Source: Corynebacterium urogenitale | GTDB lineage: Bacteria; Actinomycetota; Actinomycetes; Mycobacteriales; Mycobacteriaceae | Assembly: GCF_009026825.1 (NCBI RefSeq) | Contig: NZ_CP045032.1 | Coordinates: forward strand, 1,550,001 to 1,614,000 | Length of the DNA: 64,000 nt | Direction of reading: 5' to 3' | Shown: piece by piece, positions 42,163-51,728 of the stretch | Layout of the letters: each line of letters begins with the position of its first letter | Position numbering within the stretch: the first letter of the stretch is position 1 | Translations under genes and position numbers: made by a program | The notes under the pieces: model-generated | What the model saw: only the letters and a program-made list of their open reading frames with translations | Told to the model about the DNA's origin: nothing | The model's database searches: none

Positions 42163-43035
42163 CTATGCCAGGTGCTTCAGGCGGGTGATCGCCGCGCGTG
42201 CGGTTACCTGCATGGAGTCCGGCAAGCCAGCGATGCGCTCCTGCAGCACATCGGGGTGAATGTGCCGGGCCGACGGGCTCATCCCGATCTGGGCAGCAAT
42301 GGATGCCTGGTCTAGGTTCATCGTGAACTCCACAATTTCGGATTCACCTACCGGGTCAAGGTGGCCGGAGGCTTGGGCGATCATGCGATCGACCTTGCCC
42401 TTTTCCACGTCGATGATTCCCAGTGGTTCGCGGAGTTCAGCCAAGTGACCCGCATCGGCGGTGAGTACCACGACTTCACCCTCCGGCTTCAGTACACGCG
42501 CGAACTCGGCGGCGTTTCGAGGTGCAAAGACAACCATGATTGTGTCGATGCTGGCGTCGCGCAAAGGAAGACGAGACCACGCATCCGCAACAACAGCGCC
42601 GACCCGAGGGTGCGCAGACGCCAAGCGCTTTGCGGCAGCAGTGGACACATCCAATCCCACACCTCGGGAATTCTCGATCGTGTCCAAAGCGTGAGACAGG
42701 TAGTACCCCGTACCCGCGCCAACCTCAACAATGCCCGGTTGCGCATCAACTGCTACCCCGGCGTCGTCAAGAACTGCTTCCACGTGGTGGGTCACGCTCT
42801 CAACGAAAGGAGCGAAGTGCCCGCCAGAGAGGAAGGTTTCACGCGCGTCGATCATGGACGCATCATCGCCGGAATAGCGCAAACCAGCCCCACCGGCCAG
42901 CGTGACATAGCCCTGGCGAGCCACGTCGTAGCTGTGGCCCGAGGTGGAAACCAAGGTGCGCCACTGCGCATCACCTGCGGATAGCTCAGTTCCATCTACT
43001 GGATCCGCGAGCAAATCAATGACGTCAGACAGCAC
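42163..43035 (-). CDS. RlmA-like 23S rRNA guanine-N1 methyltransferase, zinc cysteines missing
   Basis: 290 residues. SAM-dependent methyltransferase with motif I IVEVGAGTGYYLSHAL near residue 105 and the RlmA-type entry segment GHSYDVARQGYVTL near residue 35. RlmA/TlrB enzymes methylate G745 or G748 in helix 35 of 23S rRNA, TlrB giving tylosin resistance. Their N-terminal zinc ribbon (CPxC...CxxxH) here reads DPVD...STSGH, so the Zn site is lost apart from His. GTG start with GGGAG upstream. Convergent with the GH32-like gene; last of the dapE-to-RlmA minus-strand cluster. Confidence 0.82.
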   Translation of the reverse strand: MLSDVIDLLADPVDGTELSAGDAQWRTLVSTSGHSYDVARQGYVTLAGGAGLRYSGDDASMIDARETFLSGGHFAPFVESVTHHVEAVLDDAGVAVDAQPGIVEVGAGTGYYLSHALDTIENSRGVGLDVSTAAAKRLASAHPRVGAVVADAWSRLPLRDASIDTIMVVFAPRNAAEFARVLKPEGEVVVLTADAGHLAELREPLGIIDVEKGKVDRMIAQASGHLDPVGESEIVEFTMNLDQASIAAQIGMSPSARHIHPDVLQERIAGLPDSMQVTARAAITRLKHLA

Positions 43036-43091
43036 GTCTGGACGCTCCCTTCCATCGAGAAAACGTGAAAAACGAGCCTAAGCCAGGCTGT

Positions 43092-44549
43092 TTAGTGTGC
43101 CAACCACTGTACAAGAGTGCGTGCACCGAACCCGGTACCGACCGGGGTTACCTCGTCATAAACGGATTCGGCACGGCCCGGACCAGCGATATCCAGGTGG
43201 ATCAGCGGCGTATCACGGGTGAAACGGCGCAGGAACATCGCAGCGGTGATCGCACCCGGACCCGGTGGACACTGACGAACATCGGCGATCTGGGAATCAA
43301 CCTTGTCCTCCAAGTACTCGGGCTGTGGCAGCGGCCACCAACGCTCGCCAACGGAAGCTCCACGGCGGGCGACCTTCACTGCGCGGGAGAACGTCGGGGC
43401 GAAAACCGCACCCGTGCGCACGCCCAACGCCACCTTCGCTGCCCCCGTGAGGGTGGCAATGCTGATGACAGTCGAAGGCTTAAACTTCTTGCAGCCGTAG
43501 CTGATAGCATCCGCGAGCAGCATCCGCCCCTCAGCATCAGTGTTGGTCACTTCAGTAGTAATTCCGCCATAGTGCTCCACCACGTCACCCGGGCGGTAGG
43601 AGTTGCCGTCCACCATGTTCTCGGCGGTTGGGATGAGGGCGACGATCTTGCGGTTCACCTGGCGGCTCGCCAGTTCACGGAAGGCGGCGATGACGGAGGC
43701 GCCGCCAGTCATGTCCGTGCGCATAGTGTCCATTCCGGCTGCCGGCTTCACGCTGATGCCACCGGTATCGAAGGTCACGCCCTTGCCGACGAGCAGCACG
43801 GTGTTCCGGCGACGCTTCTTTCCGACTTCTTCGGGATCCCAGACCAGTTGGATCAGCATCGGCGGACGCGAGGAACCCTTACCCACGGCGAGTATTCCAC
43901 CGAAGCCCTTGCGGTCCAGCCACTCGGCATCGCGCAACTTAACCTTCACCCCATCGATGTTCTTGACGAGGGACTTCGCCTGTTCAGCCAGCCATGCGGG
44001 CGACTTCACGTTCGCCGGGGCGTTAGCAAGGTCACGGCTGAGGCAGGTTGCGGAACCAAGTGCCGTACCCTCCTCCACGGCCTGAGCCATCGTTTCGCGA
44101 TTCAGCTCGCTGGCCGCCACAATGTGCACGGTACGTACCTTGGCCGGACGCTTGGTGTTAGTGCTAACGAATGAGTGCCCGCCGACAGTCAGACCAATGG
44201 CCAGGTTCCGCAGATTATTCGCACTTGTCGTCTGCGGGAGCGAGATCTGAACGAGGTGCTTCTTGGCCTTAACTGGATGACCTTCAATCACTGTGTTGAG
44301 CCGGCGCACCAGTGCGGCGCCAGCTCCGCGCCACCCTTGGTCGAAGAACTCCGGACTGTCATTGAGGTCGATGAGCCTCTCAGATTCTTCGAGGACACCG
44401 AGTTCCCAGACACCATCGGCGTTGAGCTCCACCCCTTTCTTACCAGGCACGATCGCTACGTCGATGACTTCACTTCCCTCTACGCGGGAGGACGTGTCCC
44501 CGTAGGTTATGGACACTACGGGCTGGGGAATGCTGGGTATAGTGCTCAC
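43092..44549 (-). CDS. pepB: Leucyl (M17) aminopeptidase
   Basis: 485 residues. Cytosolic two-metal aminopeptidase that removes N-terminal residues and may act in peptide or glutathione-like turnover. The metal and catalytic residues are in the M17 pattern: VGKGVTFDTGGISVKP (Lys and Asp), DMTGGASV, and the family signature NTDAEGRMLLADA. GTG start overlaps the stop of the DivIVA-domain gene (GTGA), so the two are coupled. Followed by the RlmA-like gene. Confidence 0.94.
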   Translation of the reverse strand: MSTIPSIPQPVVSITYGDTSSRVEGSEVIDVAIVPGKKGVELNADGVWELGVLEESERLIDLNDSPEFFDQGWRGAGAALVRRLNTVIEGHPVKAKKHLVQISLPQTTSANNLRNLAIGLTVGGHSFVSTNTKRPAKVRTVHIVAASELNRETMAQAVEEGTALGSATCLSRDLANAPANVKSPAWLAEQAKSLVKNIDGVKVKLRDAEWLDRKGFGGILAVGKGSSRPPMLIQLVWDPEEVGKKRRRNTVLLVGKGVTFDTGGISVKPAAGMDTMRTDMTGGASVIAAFRELASRQVNRKIVALIPTAENMVDGNSYRPGDVVEHYGGITTEVTNTDAEGRMLLADAISYGCKKFKPSTVISIATLTGAAKVALGVRTGAVFAPTFSRAVKVARRGASVGERWWPLPQPEYLEDKVDSQIADVRQCPPGPGAITAAMFLRRFTRDTPLIHLDIAGPGRAESVYDEVTPVGTGFGARTLVQWLAH

Positions 44550-44878
44550 GGTGTATGCTCCTCGGTCGTGTCGTGTCGTGTTTCGTAGGCGCTGCTGCCA
44601 CGCTGTCCGTTTTCGTATTCACGGAGCGTGGCGGTGATTCGCTGCAGGTAGCGATCGACTTCCTCGGTATTGTACCCGCGCAACGATTGGGTAAATTCCA
44701 CTGTCCCCACGGTATCTGCAGTGATGGGATTTTCATTTAGCTGAGCTCGGTGTTGTTCCGCCCATGGGTTGGCGGTCGCTGGAGGGAGGTTCTCGCCGCG
44801 CCCAAACACTGCAGCCAGTAGGTAAGTCAGTAGTGCCCCGACGAGCAGCGCACCGACTAACGAAATAACCCAATACAT
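44546..44878 (-). CDS. DivIVA-domain membrane protein
   Basis: 110 residues. One N-terminal transmembrane helix (MYWVISLVGALLVGALLTYLLA region) is followed by a linker and a DivIVA-type motif VEFTQSLRGYNTEEVDRYLQRI. In actinobacteria this short repeat occurs in polar or septal proteins (Wag31-like) and in small membrane partners. Its stop overlaps the pepB start and it begins 11 bases behind the LOG gene, so it belongs to that operon. Function not established. Confidence 0.85.
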   Translation of the reverse strand: MYWVISLVGALLVGALLTYLLAAVFGRGENLPPATANPWAEQHRAQLNENPITADTVGTVEFTQSLRGYNTEEVDRYLQRITATLREYENGQRGSSAYETRHDTTEEHTP

Positions 44879-44889
44879 AGTTGTCTAAT

Positions 44890-45738
44890 CTACTCGCCTT
44901 GCATCCGTTGAATTTCTCGATCCAAGTGTGCCTGTTCAGCGAGCAGCTCTTCTCGCCGCTCCATGAGGTGATCGATCCGCTCGGCGTGAGCTTGCACGCA
45001 AAAGTCCACGGCCTCTTGTGGCGAATCGGTAAGGAAGATCAAGTCCGGATCAGTGGGGCCAATCATGCCTTCCTCCACAAGCCGCGTGTGGATCCAATCC
45101 ACAAGCCCGCCCCAGAATTCTTTGCCGATGAGAATGATCGGAAAGCGCTGGATCTTCTCGGTCTGCACCATCACGAGTGCCTCGAAGAGCTCATCCAGTG
45201 TGCCGAAGCCACCTGGTAGGCAGATGAAGGCCTGCGAGTACTTGAGGAACATGGTCTTGCGCACGAAAAAGTAGCGGAAGTTGAGCCCCAGGTCTACCCA
45301 GTGGTTGAGTCCCTGCTCCATTGGCAGCTCAATGCCTAGCCCAATGGACATGCCACCGCTTTCGTGGGCACCGCGGTTCGGAGCTTCCATGAGCCCTGGT
45401 CCTCCACCGGTGATGGTCGCGTAGCCCGCCTCACTGATGGCCTGTCCGAGTTCCCTGCCGAGTGCGTAATAAGGATGATCTTCCTTCACGCGTGCGGAGC
45501 CGAAGACGGTGATCGCCTTCGGGATTTTCGCGAGCGCGCCGAAGCCATCGACGAATTCGGATTGAATACGCATGACCCGCCACGGGTCGGTGTGCAGCCA
45601 GTCTGTACTGGCCTGCTCCCCCAGCAGACGTTGATCAGTGGTGGATTTCTGCTTATCTTTCAGCGCCTGTCCGCGCAGCATGACGGGGCCGCGCAGCCCA
45701 AAGTCTCTCGGCGCATCTGCCGCTGTGTGGTTGTCCAT
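44890..45738 (-). CDS. LOG-family Rossmann protein (TIGR00730)
   Basis: 282 residues. Belongs to the LOG/lysine-decarboxylase-like family; characterised members cleave ribose-5-phosphate from nucleotide monophosphates. The signature PGGFGTLDELFE, with its general acid/base Glu, is present, and ITGGGPGLMEAPNRGA marks the nucleotide loop. The protein is longer than plant-type LOG (about 200), with an N-terminal extension of about 70 residues, as in other actinobacterial TIGR00730 proteins. ATG 45738. It is preceded by dapE (45-base gap). Confidence 0.9.
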   Translation of the reverse strand: MDNHTAADAPRDFGLRGPVMLRGQALKDKQKSTTDQRLLGEQASTDWLHTDPWRVMRIQSEFVDGFGALAKIPKAITVFGSARVKEDHPYYALGRELGQAISEAGYATITGGGPGLMEAPNRGAHESGGMSIGLGIELPMEQGLNHWVDLGLNFRYFFVRKTMFLKYSQAFICLPGGFGTLDELFEALVMVQTEKIQRFPIILIGKEFWGGLVDWIHTRLVEEGMIGPTDPDLIFLTDSPQEAVDFCVQAHAERIDHLMERREELLAEQAHLDREIQRMQGE

Positions 45739-45783
45739 GGTTACTGTTGTCCGTCCGTTGCTGTGGGGTTATGTGATTCGACG

Positions 45784-47031
45784 TTAGCGCGTGAGGTAGT
45801 CGAGGAGCTGATCACTCACTGTCCTGATCTGGTGGATCGGGCAGCGTTCGTTTTTGGTGTGGGCCAGCCCTGGGTCACCGGAACCGAAGTTCACAGCAGG
45901 GATATCCAGACGGCTGAAGCAGGCCACGTCCGTCCAACCGAACTTGGGCCCGACGTTGCCACCCGTGGCTTCCACGAGCGCTGCAGCTGCGGGGCGGTCG
46001 AGCCCCGGCAGCGCGCCCGCGGCAGTATCGTCGATCTTCACTGTGAAACCCTCGGCGGGATTGTCCGGGGTGCCCACGCCAAGCACATCAAAAGTGTGCT
46101 CCAGTGCTTCCTCCACGCTGCGGTTCGGAGCGAAGCGGAAGTTCACGAAGGCCCAAGCTTCATCGGGAATCGTGTTCGTTGCCACGCCAGATTGGGCGAC
46201 GACAACATTAAGCCCCTCGCGATAGGTCAATCCATCGATATCTACCGTCAGTGGCGTGTAATCCGCGACCCGGACCATGACTCTGGATAATTTGTGCAGC
46301 GCGTTATTACCGAGCCACGCTCGAGCCGAGTGGGCACGTTGACCATGAGCGGTGACTTTAATACGCAGGGTGCCTTGGCAGCCGGCCTCGATCTGCGCAT
46401 TCGAAGGCTCACCCAACAGGGCCAAGGAACCTTCGAGCAATTCTGGGTCGCTCTCCACGAGCTTGTGCAGACCATTGAAGCGGGTGGCAATTTCCTCGCA
46501 TTCGTATAGCACCAAAGTAAGGTCCCGAGAAAGCTCCTCGGCATTGGCCAGTGTGGCAAATGCGTGAATGTAGCAGGCAGCGCCGGACTTCATGTCCACA
46601 CTGCCCAGGCCGTACAGCATCTCTTCGCCCGTATTCTCATCCACTCCAATGCGGGAGGGGAGGTTGTCCGCCGGTGGCACCGTATCGATGTGACCAGCGA
46701 GGATCACACGATCGCCGAGGTTGCGATGAGTGCGGGCAACCAGAGTGTTGCCACGACGCGTTACCTCGACATTATCGATAGCGCGCAGGGCAGGCTCGAG
46801 AGCGTCGGCAATCGCGCGCTCTTCGTGGGATTCGCTGTAGATATCCACGAGAGCGGCCGTCAACTTCACAGGATCAGCCGTGAGATTGAGCTGACCGCTA
46901 CCGACAAAGTGTCCGTACTTGGCGCGGTTTTCTGCGTTGCCCGGGACCTCGTCAGCAGGCGGATTTGTCGAGGCGGAATCCGTGTTCGGTTGGGTGTTGT
47001 GTCCAGTATTCGTAGTCATCTCGCTATTCAT
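45784..47031 (-). CDS. dapE: Succinyl-diaminopimelate desuccinylase
   Basis: M20-family zinc peptidase that hydrolyses N-succinyl-LL-diaminopimelate in lysine and cell-wall synthesis. 415 residues. Zn-binding pattern: GHIDTVPPADN, then YGLGSVDMKSG, the catalytic YECEE, and the late His in GLAHTKNERCP. The first 45 residues are an Asn/Thr-rich extension. ATG 47031 gives the MNSE start seen in C. glutamicum DapE. A TACGAT box overlapping it could instead favour ATG 47019. Divergent from an amino-acid permease gene. First gene of the dapE-LOG-DivIVA-pepB-RlmA cluster. Confidence 0.93.
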   Translation of the reverse strand: MNSEMTTNTGHNTQPNTDSASTNPPADEVPGNAENRAKYGHFVGSGQLNLTADPVKLTAALVDIYSESHEERAIADALEPALRAIDNVEVTRRGNTLVARTHRNLGDRVILAGHIDTVPPADNLPSRIGVDENTGEEMLYGLGSVDMKSGAACYIHAFATLANAEELSRDLTLVLYECEEIATRFNGLHKLVESDPELLEGSLALLGEPSNAQIEAGCQGTLRIKVTAHGQRAHSARAWLGNNALHKLSRVMVRVADYTPLTVDIDGLTYREGLNVVVAQSGVATNTIPDEAWAFVNFRFAPNRSVEEALEHTFDVLGVGTPDNPAEGFTVKIDDTAAGALPGLDRPAAAALVEATGGNVGPKFGWTDVACFSRLDIPAVNFGSGDPGLAHTKNERCPIHQIRTVSDQLLDYLTR

Positions 47032-47136
47032 CGTATAGACAAGCAGGACTGCCTACACGGCGGCAGGAAACTTCAGCCCCGTACCCTTAACCCGCCCAGT
47101 TATCAAATTGGCTGGTTGTTATGCAAGAATCTGAAT

Positions 47137-48528
47137 ATGACAACTCCTACCGTAGACACAGATACGCAGCTAGGGCACGGTCTGAAGACCAGACACCTCA
47201 CGATGATGGGACTGGGGTCCGCTATTGGCGCGGGTCTGTTCCTCGGTACGGGTGTGGGTATCCAGGCCGCTGGCCCTGCAGTCCTCCTCTCCTACGTCGT
47301 CGCCGGAATTCTCGTGATCTTCGTCATGCGAATGCTCGGCGAGATGGCCGCGGCGCGCCCTGCCTCTGGTTCCTTCGCTACGTACGGTCGCCAAGCTTTC
47401 GGCGACTGGGCCGGATTCTCCCTCGGCTGGCTGTACTGGTTCATGCTCATAATGGTGATGGGCACTGAAATCACCGGCGCCGGCGCGATCATGGGTGCCT
47501 GGTTCGGTGTTGAAGGATGGATCCCCGGTCTCATCGCCGTAGTCTTCTTCACCATCGTTAACCTGGCCTCAGTACGCGGCTTCGGCGAATTCGAATACTG
47601 GTTCGCTTTCATCAAGGTCGCAGTCATCGTGGTCTTTTTGGTGATCGGCTTTGCCCTCCTGTTCGGCATCTTCCCGAACTACGATTCCCCTGGTCTGTCC
47701 CACTTCGCAGACTTCATGCCGAACGGTGTCTCCGGTTTGGCCGTGGGCCTGCTCGCCGTCGCCTTCGCCTTCGGAGGCATTGAGATCATCACCATCGCCG
47801 CTGCGGAATCCGAAAAGCCATCGGAATCCATCGCCGCCGCCGTTAAGGCTGTGATCTGGCGCATCTCCGTGTTCTACCTTGGCTCCGTGTTCCTGATTTC
47901 GGCGCTGCTTCCGTACGAAACCCTGGGTGGTGCTGATGTCGCAGCAGAATCTCCTTTCACCCGCATCTTGGAATTGGCGGATATTCCGGGCGTGGTGACC
48001 TTCATGGAGGTCATCATCGTCGTCGCACTGCTGTCGGCATTCAACGCGCAGATCTACGCCACCTCGCGATTGGTTTTCAGCTTCTCCGAGCAGGGCTACG
48101 CGCCAAAGCTGTTCAACAAGGTGAACGAGCACAAAGTTCCCACCATCGCCGTTATTTCTTCCCTTGTCTTCGCCTTCGTTTCCGTCGCTCTGCAGGTCTG
48201 GGGTCCGGCAAACCTCATCAACATTCTGTTCAACGCAGTGGGGGGCGCTTTGCTGGTGATCTGGGCGATGATCACTCTCTCCGCCATTCGCCTGCGCCCT
48301 CACTTCGAACGCGAGGGTCTACTGAAGGTACGGATGTGGGCTTACCCATTCCTGCCATGGTTTACCTTCATCATGGTTGTGGGACTCGGCGTGCTGATGC
48401 TGTGGGATGAAAGCGCCCGTATGCAGGTAGTGACCGTGGCCGTGGTCTTCGGCGCGCTGTCCATTACCGGCTTCTTCGTCGGCAAGGCACGCAAGGAACC
48501 TGTAAAGGACGACACCCTGACGCGCTAG
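47137..48528 (+). CDS. Amino acid permease (APC superfamily, AAT type)
   Basis: About 463 residues and 12 predicted transmembrane helices. The N-terminal GLGSAIGAGLFLGTGVGIQAAGPAVL signature (broken at key residues GSAIGAG and AAGPAV) is typical of the AroP/ProY/GabP group that imports amino acids by proton symport. Further support is FGEFEYWFAFIKV and the SAFNAQIYATSRLVF region. The specific amino acid cannot be read from the sequence. Start at ATG 47137; no clear ribosome site, and an AAGAAT box 6 bases upstream suggests a leaderless message. A strong terminator follows. Confidence 0.9.
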   Translation: MTTPTVDTDTQLGHGLKTRHLTMMGLGSAIGAGLFLGTGVGIQAAGPAVLLSYVVAGILVIFVMRMLGEMAAARPASGSFATYGRQAFGDWAGFSLGWLYWFMLIMVMGTEITGAGAIMGAWFGVEGWIPGLIAVVFFTIVNLASVRGFGEFEYWFAFIKVAVIVVFLVIGFALLFGIFPNYDSPGLSHFADFMPNGVSGLAVGLLAVAFAFGGIEIITIAAAESEKPSESIAAAVKAVIWRISVFYLGSVFLISALLPYETLGGADVAAESPFTRILELADIPGVVTFMEVIIVVALLSAFNAQIYATSRLVFSFSEQGYAPKLFNKVNEHKVPTIAVISSLVFAFVSVALQVWGPANLINILFNAVGGALLVIWAMITLSAIRLRPHFEREGLLKVRMWAYPFLPWFTFIMVVGLGVLMLWDESARMQVVTVAVVFGALSITGFFVGKARKEPVKDDTLTR

Positions 48529-48551
48529 CAGCAACTAGCGACAGCACCTTC

Positions 48552-48584
48552 CTCCCCGAGATCTCCACTCGGGGAGTTTTCTTT
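48552..48584 (+). terminator. Rho-independent terminator of the permease gene
   Basis: A perfect 9-bp stem CTCCCCGAG/CTCGGGGAG (48552-48560 with 48568-48576), 7-base loop and TTTTCTTT tail. Confidence 0.92.
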
Positions 48585-48647
48585 CGCCCACGCGTGACAG
48601 CGTGGAGGTTCAACGAGGTCATTGCCCCAAACACCTGGCGCCTTCGG

Positions 48648-48653
48648 TAGAAT
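48648..48653 (+). promoter_or_regulatory. Predicted -10 box for leaderless dapD
   Basis: TAGAAT lies 8 bases before ATG 48662, with no ribosome site in between. Confidence 0.55.
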
Positions 48654-48661
48654 TCGGCACT

Positions 48662-49642
48662 ATGACTGCAGCTATTGGTAATGGATTTGCAACCCTCACC
48701 GCAGACGGCACTGTGCTGGACGTGTGGTTCAACGATTTCGACCTGGCGGAGTCCGCTCCAGCCGAAGCTGGCACCACCCAGTTGGAGGCCTCCGAACTTG
48801 GTCAGGAGGCCCTTGACCTCGTCGGCGAGGATGATCTGCGTGGCACCCAGCGTGTGGCAGTGAAAACGGTCATCGCCGACCTCAGCCATGCACCCGCTGA
48901 CGCCTACGACGCTTATCTGCGCCTCCACCTGATCTCTGGCCGCAAGCTCCAGCCGCACGGCTGCAACTTGGACGGAGTCTTCGGCCTGCTGAGCAACGTC
49001 GTATGGACAAACCACGGCCCGTGCGCTGTGGAAGGCTTCGAGCTCACACGAGCCCGCCTGCAGGCACAGCGCGGTCCGGTCACGGTGTACTCCATCGACA
49101 AGTTCCCGCGCATGGTCGATTACGTCATCCCCACTGGCGTCCGCATCGGCGATGCCGACCGCGTGCGCCTTGGTGCTCACCTAGCGGAAGGTACCACGGT
49201 CATGCACGAGGGCTTCGTGAACTTCAACGCGGGCACCCTCGGCTCCTCGATGGTCGAGGGTCGCATTTCCGGTGGCGTGGTTGTCGGCGATGGCTCCGAT
49301 GTCGGCGGCGGCGCATCGATCATGGGCACACTGTCCGGTGGCGGCAAGGCCGTGATCTCCATCGGCGAGAAGTGCCTGCTGGGCGCGAACTCCGGTGTGG
49401 GCATCTCCCTAGGCGATAACGTCACGGTAGAAGCTGGCCTGTACGTCACCTTTGGCACGAAGGTCACCGTGCGTGGCATCATCGCCGAGGAGGCGGATGT
49501 GGAGGATGGCGACGTGGTGAAGGCCGCCGAGCTATCCGGAAAGTCCAATATCCTCTTCCGCCGCAACTCCGTCTCCGGCGCTGTCGAGGCCGTGCCGAAT
49601 CTGACCGCCGTGGAGCTCAACGAGGCTCTGCACAAGAACTAG
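48662..49642 (+). CDS. dapD: Tetrahydrodipicolinate N-succinyltransferase
   Basis: Transfers succinyl from succinyl-CoA to tetrahydrodipicolinate, the first step of the succinylase route to DAP and lysine. 326 residues, the actinobacterial DapD length. The N-terminal domain is followed by the left-handed beta-helix with hexapeptides around [29 protein letters not shown] and [20 protein letters not shown] 48662 is set by a leaderless -10 box and by homologues; the frame is open 20 codons upstream. Convergent with the pseudouridine-synthase gene, 14 bases between stops. Confidence 0.95.
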   Translation: MTAAIGNGFATLTADGTVLDVWFNDFDLAESAPAEAGTTQLEASELGQEALDLVGEDDLRGTQRVAVKTVIADLSHAPADAYDAYLRLHLISGRKLQPHGCNLDGVFGLLSNVVWTNHGPCAVEGFELTRARLQAQRGPVTVYSIDKFPRMVDYVIPTGVRIGDADRVRLGAHLAEGTTVMHEGFVNFNAGTLGSSMVEGRISGGVVVGDGSDVGGGASIMGTLSGGGKAVISIGEKCLLGANSGVGISLGDNVTVEAGLYVTFGTKVTVRGIIAEEADVEDGDVVKAAELSGKSNILFRRNSVSGAVEAVPNLTAVELNEALHKN

Positions 49643-49656
49643 AGCGGCAGAAGGAA

Positions 49657-50577
49657 CTAGCGCGTCGGTTCCATCCCCAGCGAGGGAGCGCGAAACACCC
49701 GGCGCTTTCCTTCCAACACGTCAAGCTCCAGCTGCACCGCACGCAGCTGGAGCTTTTCCGTATCCGGATCCCAGAGGTTGTGCGGTCGATAGTGCGGATA
49801 GGTGTCATCACCGGCAATCGGCAGACCGAGGTGATTCATCAGCACTCGCAGCTGATGGGTATGGCCGGTCGTTGGCTCCAGGCGAAAGCTCCGCTCCCCT
49901 ATCCGAGTTACCCACGTGACCGTCGGCTTCCCAGGCTCAGTAGTTCCCGTCACGTGGACTTGCGGGTCGTGCCTGATCTTGCGCATACGGAGATCAATCC
50001 TCGTCCGTTTGCCGGAAGCCACGGTCGCACCCAGCTCTGCGGCAACCGAAGTTCGGAGGACAGTGTCAACATCGCGGACAGCCGTGACAGCCTCATAGGT
50101 TTTGCGCACCGTGTGGCCTTGAAACTGGGTTTGGAAGAATCCGCGGGCCTGTGGGCGTCGAACGAAGAGGAGCAGCCCACCCGTGAGTCGGTCGAGACGA
50201 TGCGCTGCGGTGAGCTCCGGTTCATGCCGACGCACTCGCAGCATGGTCTGGGCAGTTGCACGCAAGAGCGCACCATTCGGGGTCGAGGGAAGCCCGTGAG
50301 GCTTATCCACCACCAGTAGATCTGGGGTACTCACAAGAATGGGGATAGGCATTCCCAGTAGGTGAGGTGGTTCCGGGCCAGTCTCGGGGTGAAACCAGGC
50401 GGGTACCGGACGTTCCAAAATGCTTCCGGGTACTAGTGGCTCCCCCGGAGCAAAAGGCGAATCTCCCGCAGCTGCGGCAACATAGTTTCTCCCGTCTGAT
50501 GGCACTTCCCCACGCAGCACCACTCGCTGCGCAGAAATGCCGTCAATTGGCTGCGGAGACCACCGGGTCAGGGACAT
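49657..50577 (-). CDS. RluA-family pseudouridine synthase
   Basis: 306 residues. Isomerises uridine to pseudouridine in rRNA or tRNA. The RluA signature HRLDRLTGGLLLF carries the catalytic Asp. Other motifs are LVVDKPHGLPSTPN before it and EPTTGHTHQLRVLMNHLGLPIAGD after it. The N-terminal S4 domain is not visible, so target recognition differs from RluC/D. It is 18 bases behind dapC and is probably the last gene of an fdxC-dapC-pseudouridine synthase unit. Confidence 0.92.
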   Translation of the reverse strand: MSLTRWSPQPIDGISAQRVVLRGEVPSDGRNYVAAAAGDSPFAPGEPLVPGSILERPVPAWFHPETGPEPPHLLGMPIPILVSTPDLLVVDKPHGLPSTPNGALLRATAQTMLRVRRHEPELTAAHRLDRLTGGLLLFVRRPQARGFFQTQFQGHTVRKTYEAVTAVRDVDTVLRTSVAAELGATVASGKRTRIDLRMRKIRHDPQVHVTGTTEPGKPTVTWVTRIGERSFRLEPTTGHTHQLRVLMNHLGLPIAGDDTYPHYRPHNLWDPDTEKLQLRAVQLELDVLEGKRRVFRAPSLGMEPTR

Positions 50578-50595
50578 GAGCCTCGGTGCCGGAAA

Positions 50596-51723
50596 TTACT
50601 CCGGCAGACCCGCAGCCAGTCGCTGTACGGCTGCCTCGATCTTCTCGTCGGTTGCGGTCAGACCAACGCGCACGTGCTTACTGCCCTTCGGGCCGTAGAA
50701 GTCACCGGGTGCGCACAGTATGCCCAACTGGGCCAGACGGGCCACAGTTTCCCGTCCATCACGGCCCTCGGTGGCCCACAAGTACAGGCCAGCCTCGGAG
50801 TGCTCAATGGTAAATCCTGCGTTCTCCAAAGCGGCGCGCAGCTGTTCACGACGTGTGCGGTACAGCTCCTTCTGCACGTGCTCGTGGCCGTCTTCCTCCA
50901 GAGCCGTAACCATCGCGGCTTGGATCGGCCCCGGGTTCATCAGGCCTGCATGACGACGGATTTCCAAAAGCTCCTGAATGAGCTCACCATCGCCAGCCAA
51001 CCAACCGGCACGGTAGGAAGCCATGTTGGAAGTCTTAGAAAGCGAGTGCACGGCGATGAGATTCGTGAAGTCGCCCTCACACACCGCAGGATCCAGGATG
51101 GACACGGGACGCTGGCCTTCCCAGCCAAGGCCCAGGTAGCACTCATCGGAAACGATGATGGTGCCACGCTGCCGGGCGAAATCCACGAACTTTCGTAAGT
51201 GCTCGACCCCGAGGACCTGGCCATGGGGATTTGCCGGGGAGTTGAGATAAATCAGTGCTGGAGTCTGCGGTCCGACGGACAGGAGGGAATCCCTGCGCAC
51301 GACGGATGCGCCGGCGAGCTTCGCAGACACCTCGTAGGTAGGGTAAGCCAGCTCTGGGATCATCACCGTGTGATCGCTGCTCAGTCCCAGTAACGTTGGC
51401 AACCATGCGATCGCTTCTTTTGTACCGATCACCGGCAGCACGTCACGCTCGGCGTCCAGTCCCTCCACGCCGAAGCGACGAGCCATCGCCCCCACAATGG
51501 ACTCACGCAGACGCGGAGTGCCCTTCGTCTGTGGGTAACCGGGCACAGCGGCCGATTCCGCAAGCGCCAATTGGATCGTGGGCGCCACTGGATCCACCGG
51601 GGTGCCGACGGACAAATCGACAATGCCGTCCGGGTGGCTTTTTGCCGTGGCAGTGGCCTCGGCGAGGGAATCCCACGGAAAATCAGGGAGGCGATCACCG
51701 ACAGGTACGCGCTGCACAGACAT
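50596..51723 (-). CDS. dapC: Succinyldiaminopimelate transaminase
   Basis: PLP aminotransferase (class I/II) that transfers an amino group from glutamate to N-succinyl-2-amino-6-ketopimelate. 375 residues. The PLP lysine is in HSLSKTSNMASYRAGW; the earlier NSPANPHGQVL is the PLP-phosphate and Asp region, and YLGLGWEG follows. ATG 51723 lies five bases after the fdxC stop, giving the fdxC-dapC pair that is conserved in Corynebacteriales and in mycobacteria. Together with dapD and dapE in this window it covers the succinylase branch. Confidence 0.94.
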   Translation of the reverse strand: MSVQRVPVGDRLPDFPWDSLAEATATAKSHPDGIVDLSVGTPVDPVAPTIQLALAESAAVPGYPQTKGTPRLRESIVGAMARRFGVEGLDAERDVLPVIGTKEAIAWLPTLLGLSSDHTVMIPELAYPTYEVSAKLAGASVVRRDSLLSVGPQTPALIYLNSPANPHGQVLGVEHLRKFVDFARQRGTIIVSDECYLGLGWEGQRPVSILDPAVCEGDFTNLIAVHSLSKTSNMASYRAGWLAGDGELIQELLEIRRHAGLMNPGPIQAAMVTALEEDGHEHVQKELYRTRREQLRAALENAGFTIEHSEAGLYLWATEGRDGRETVARLAQLGILCAPGDFYGPKGSKHVRVGLTATDEKIEAAVQRLAAGLPE

Positions 51724-51728
51724 TGCTT

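Noticed and set aside
46564..47136. 190-codon N-terminal extension of the amino-acid permease
   Set aside because: It lies antisense to dapE and does not resemble a permease; the family start is at ATG 47137.
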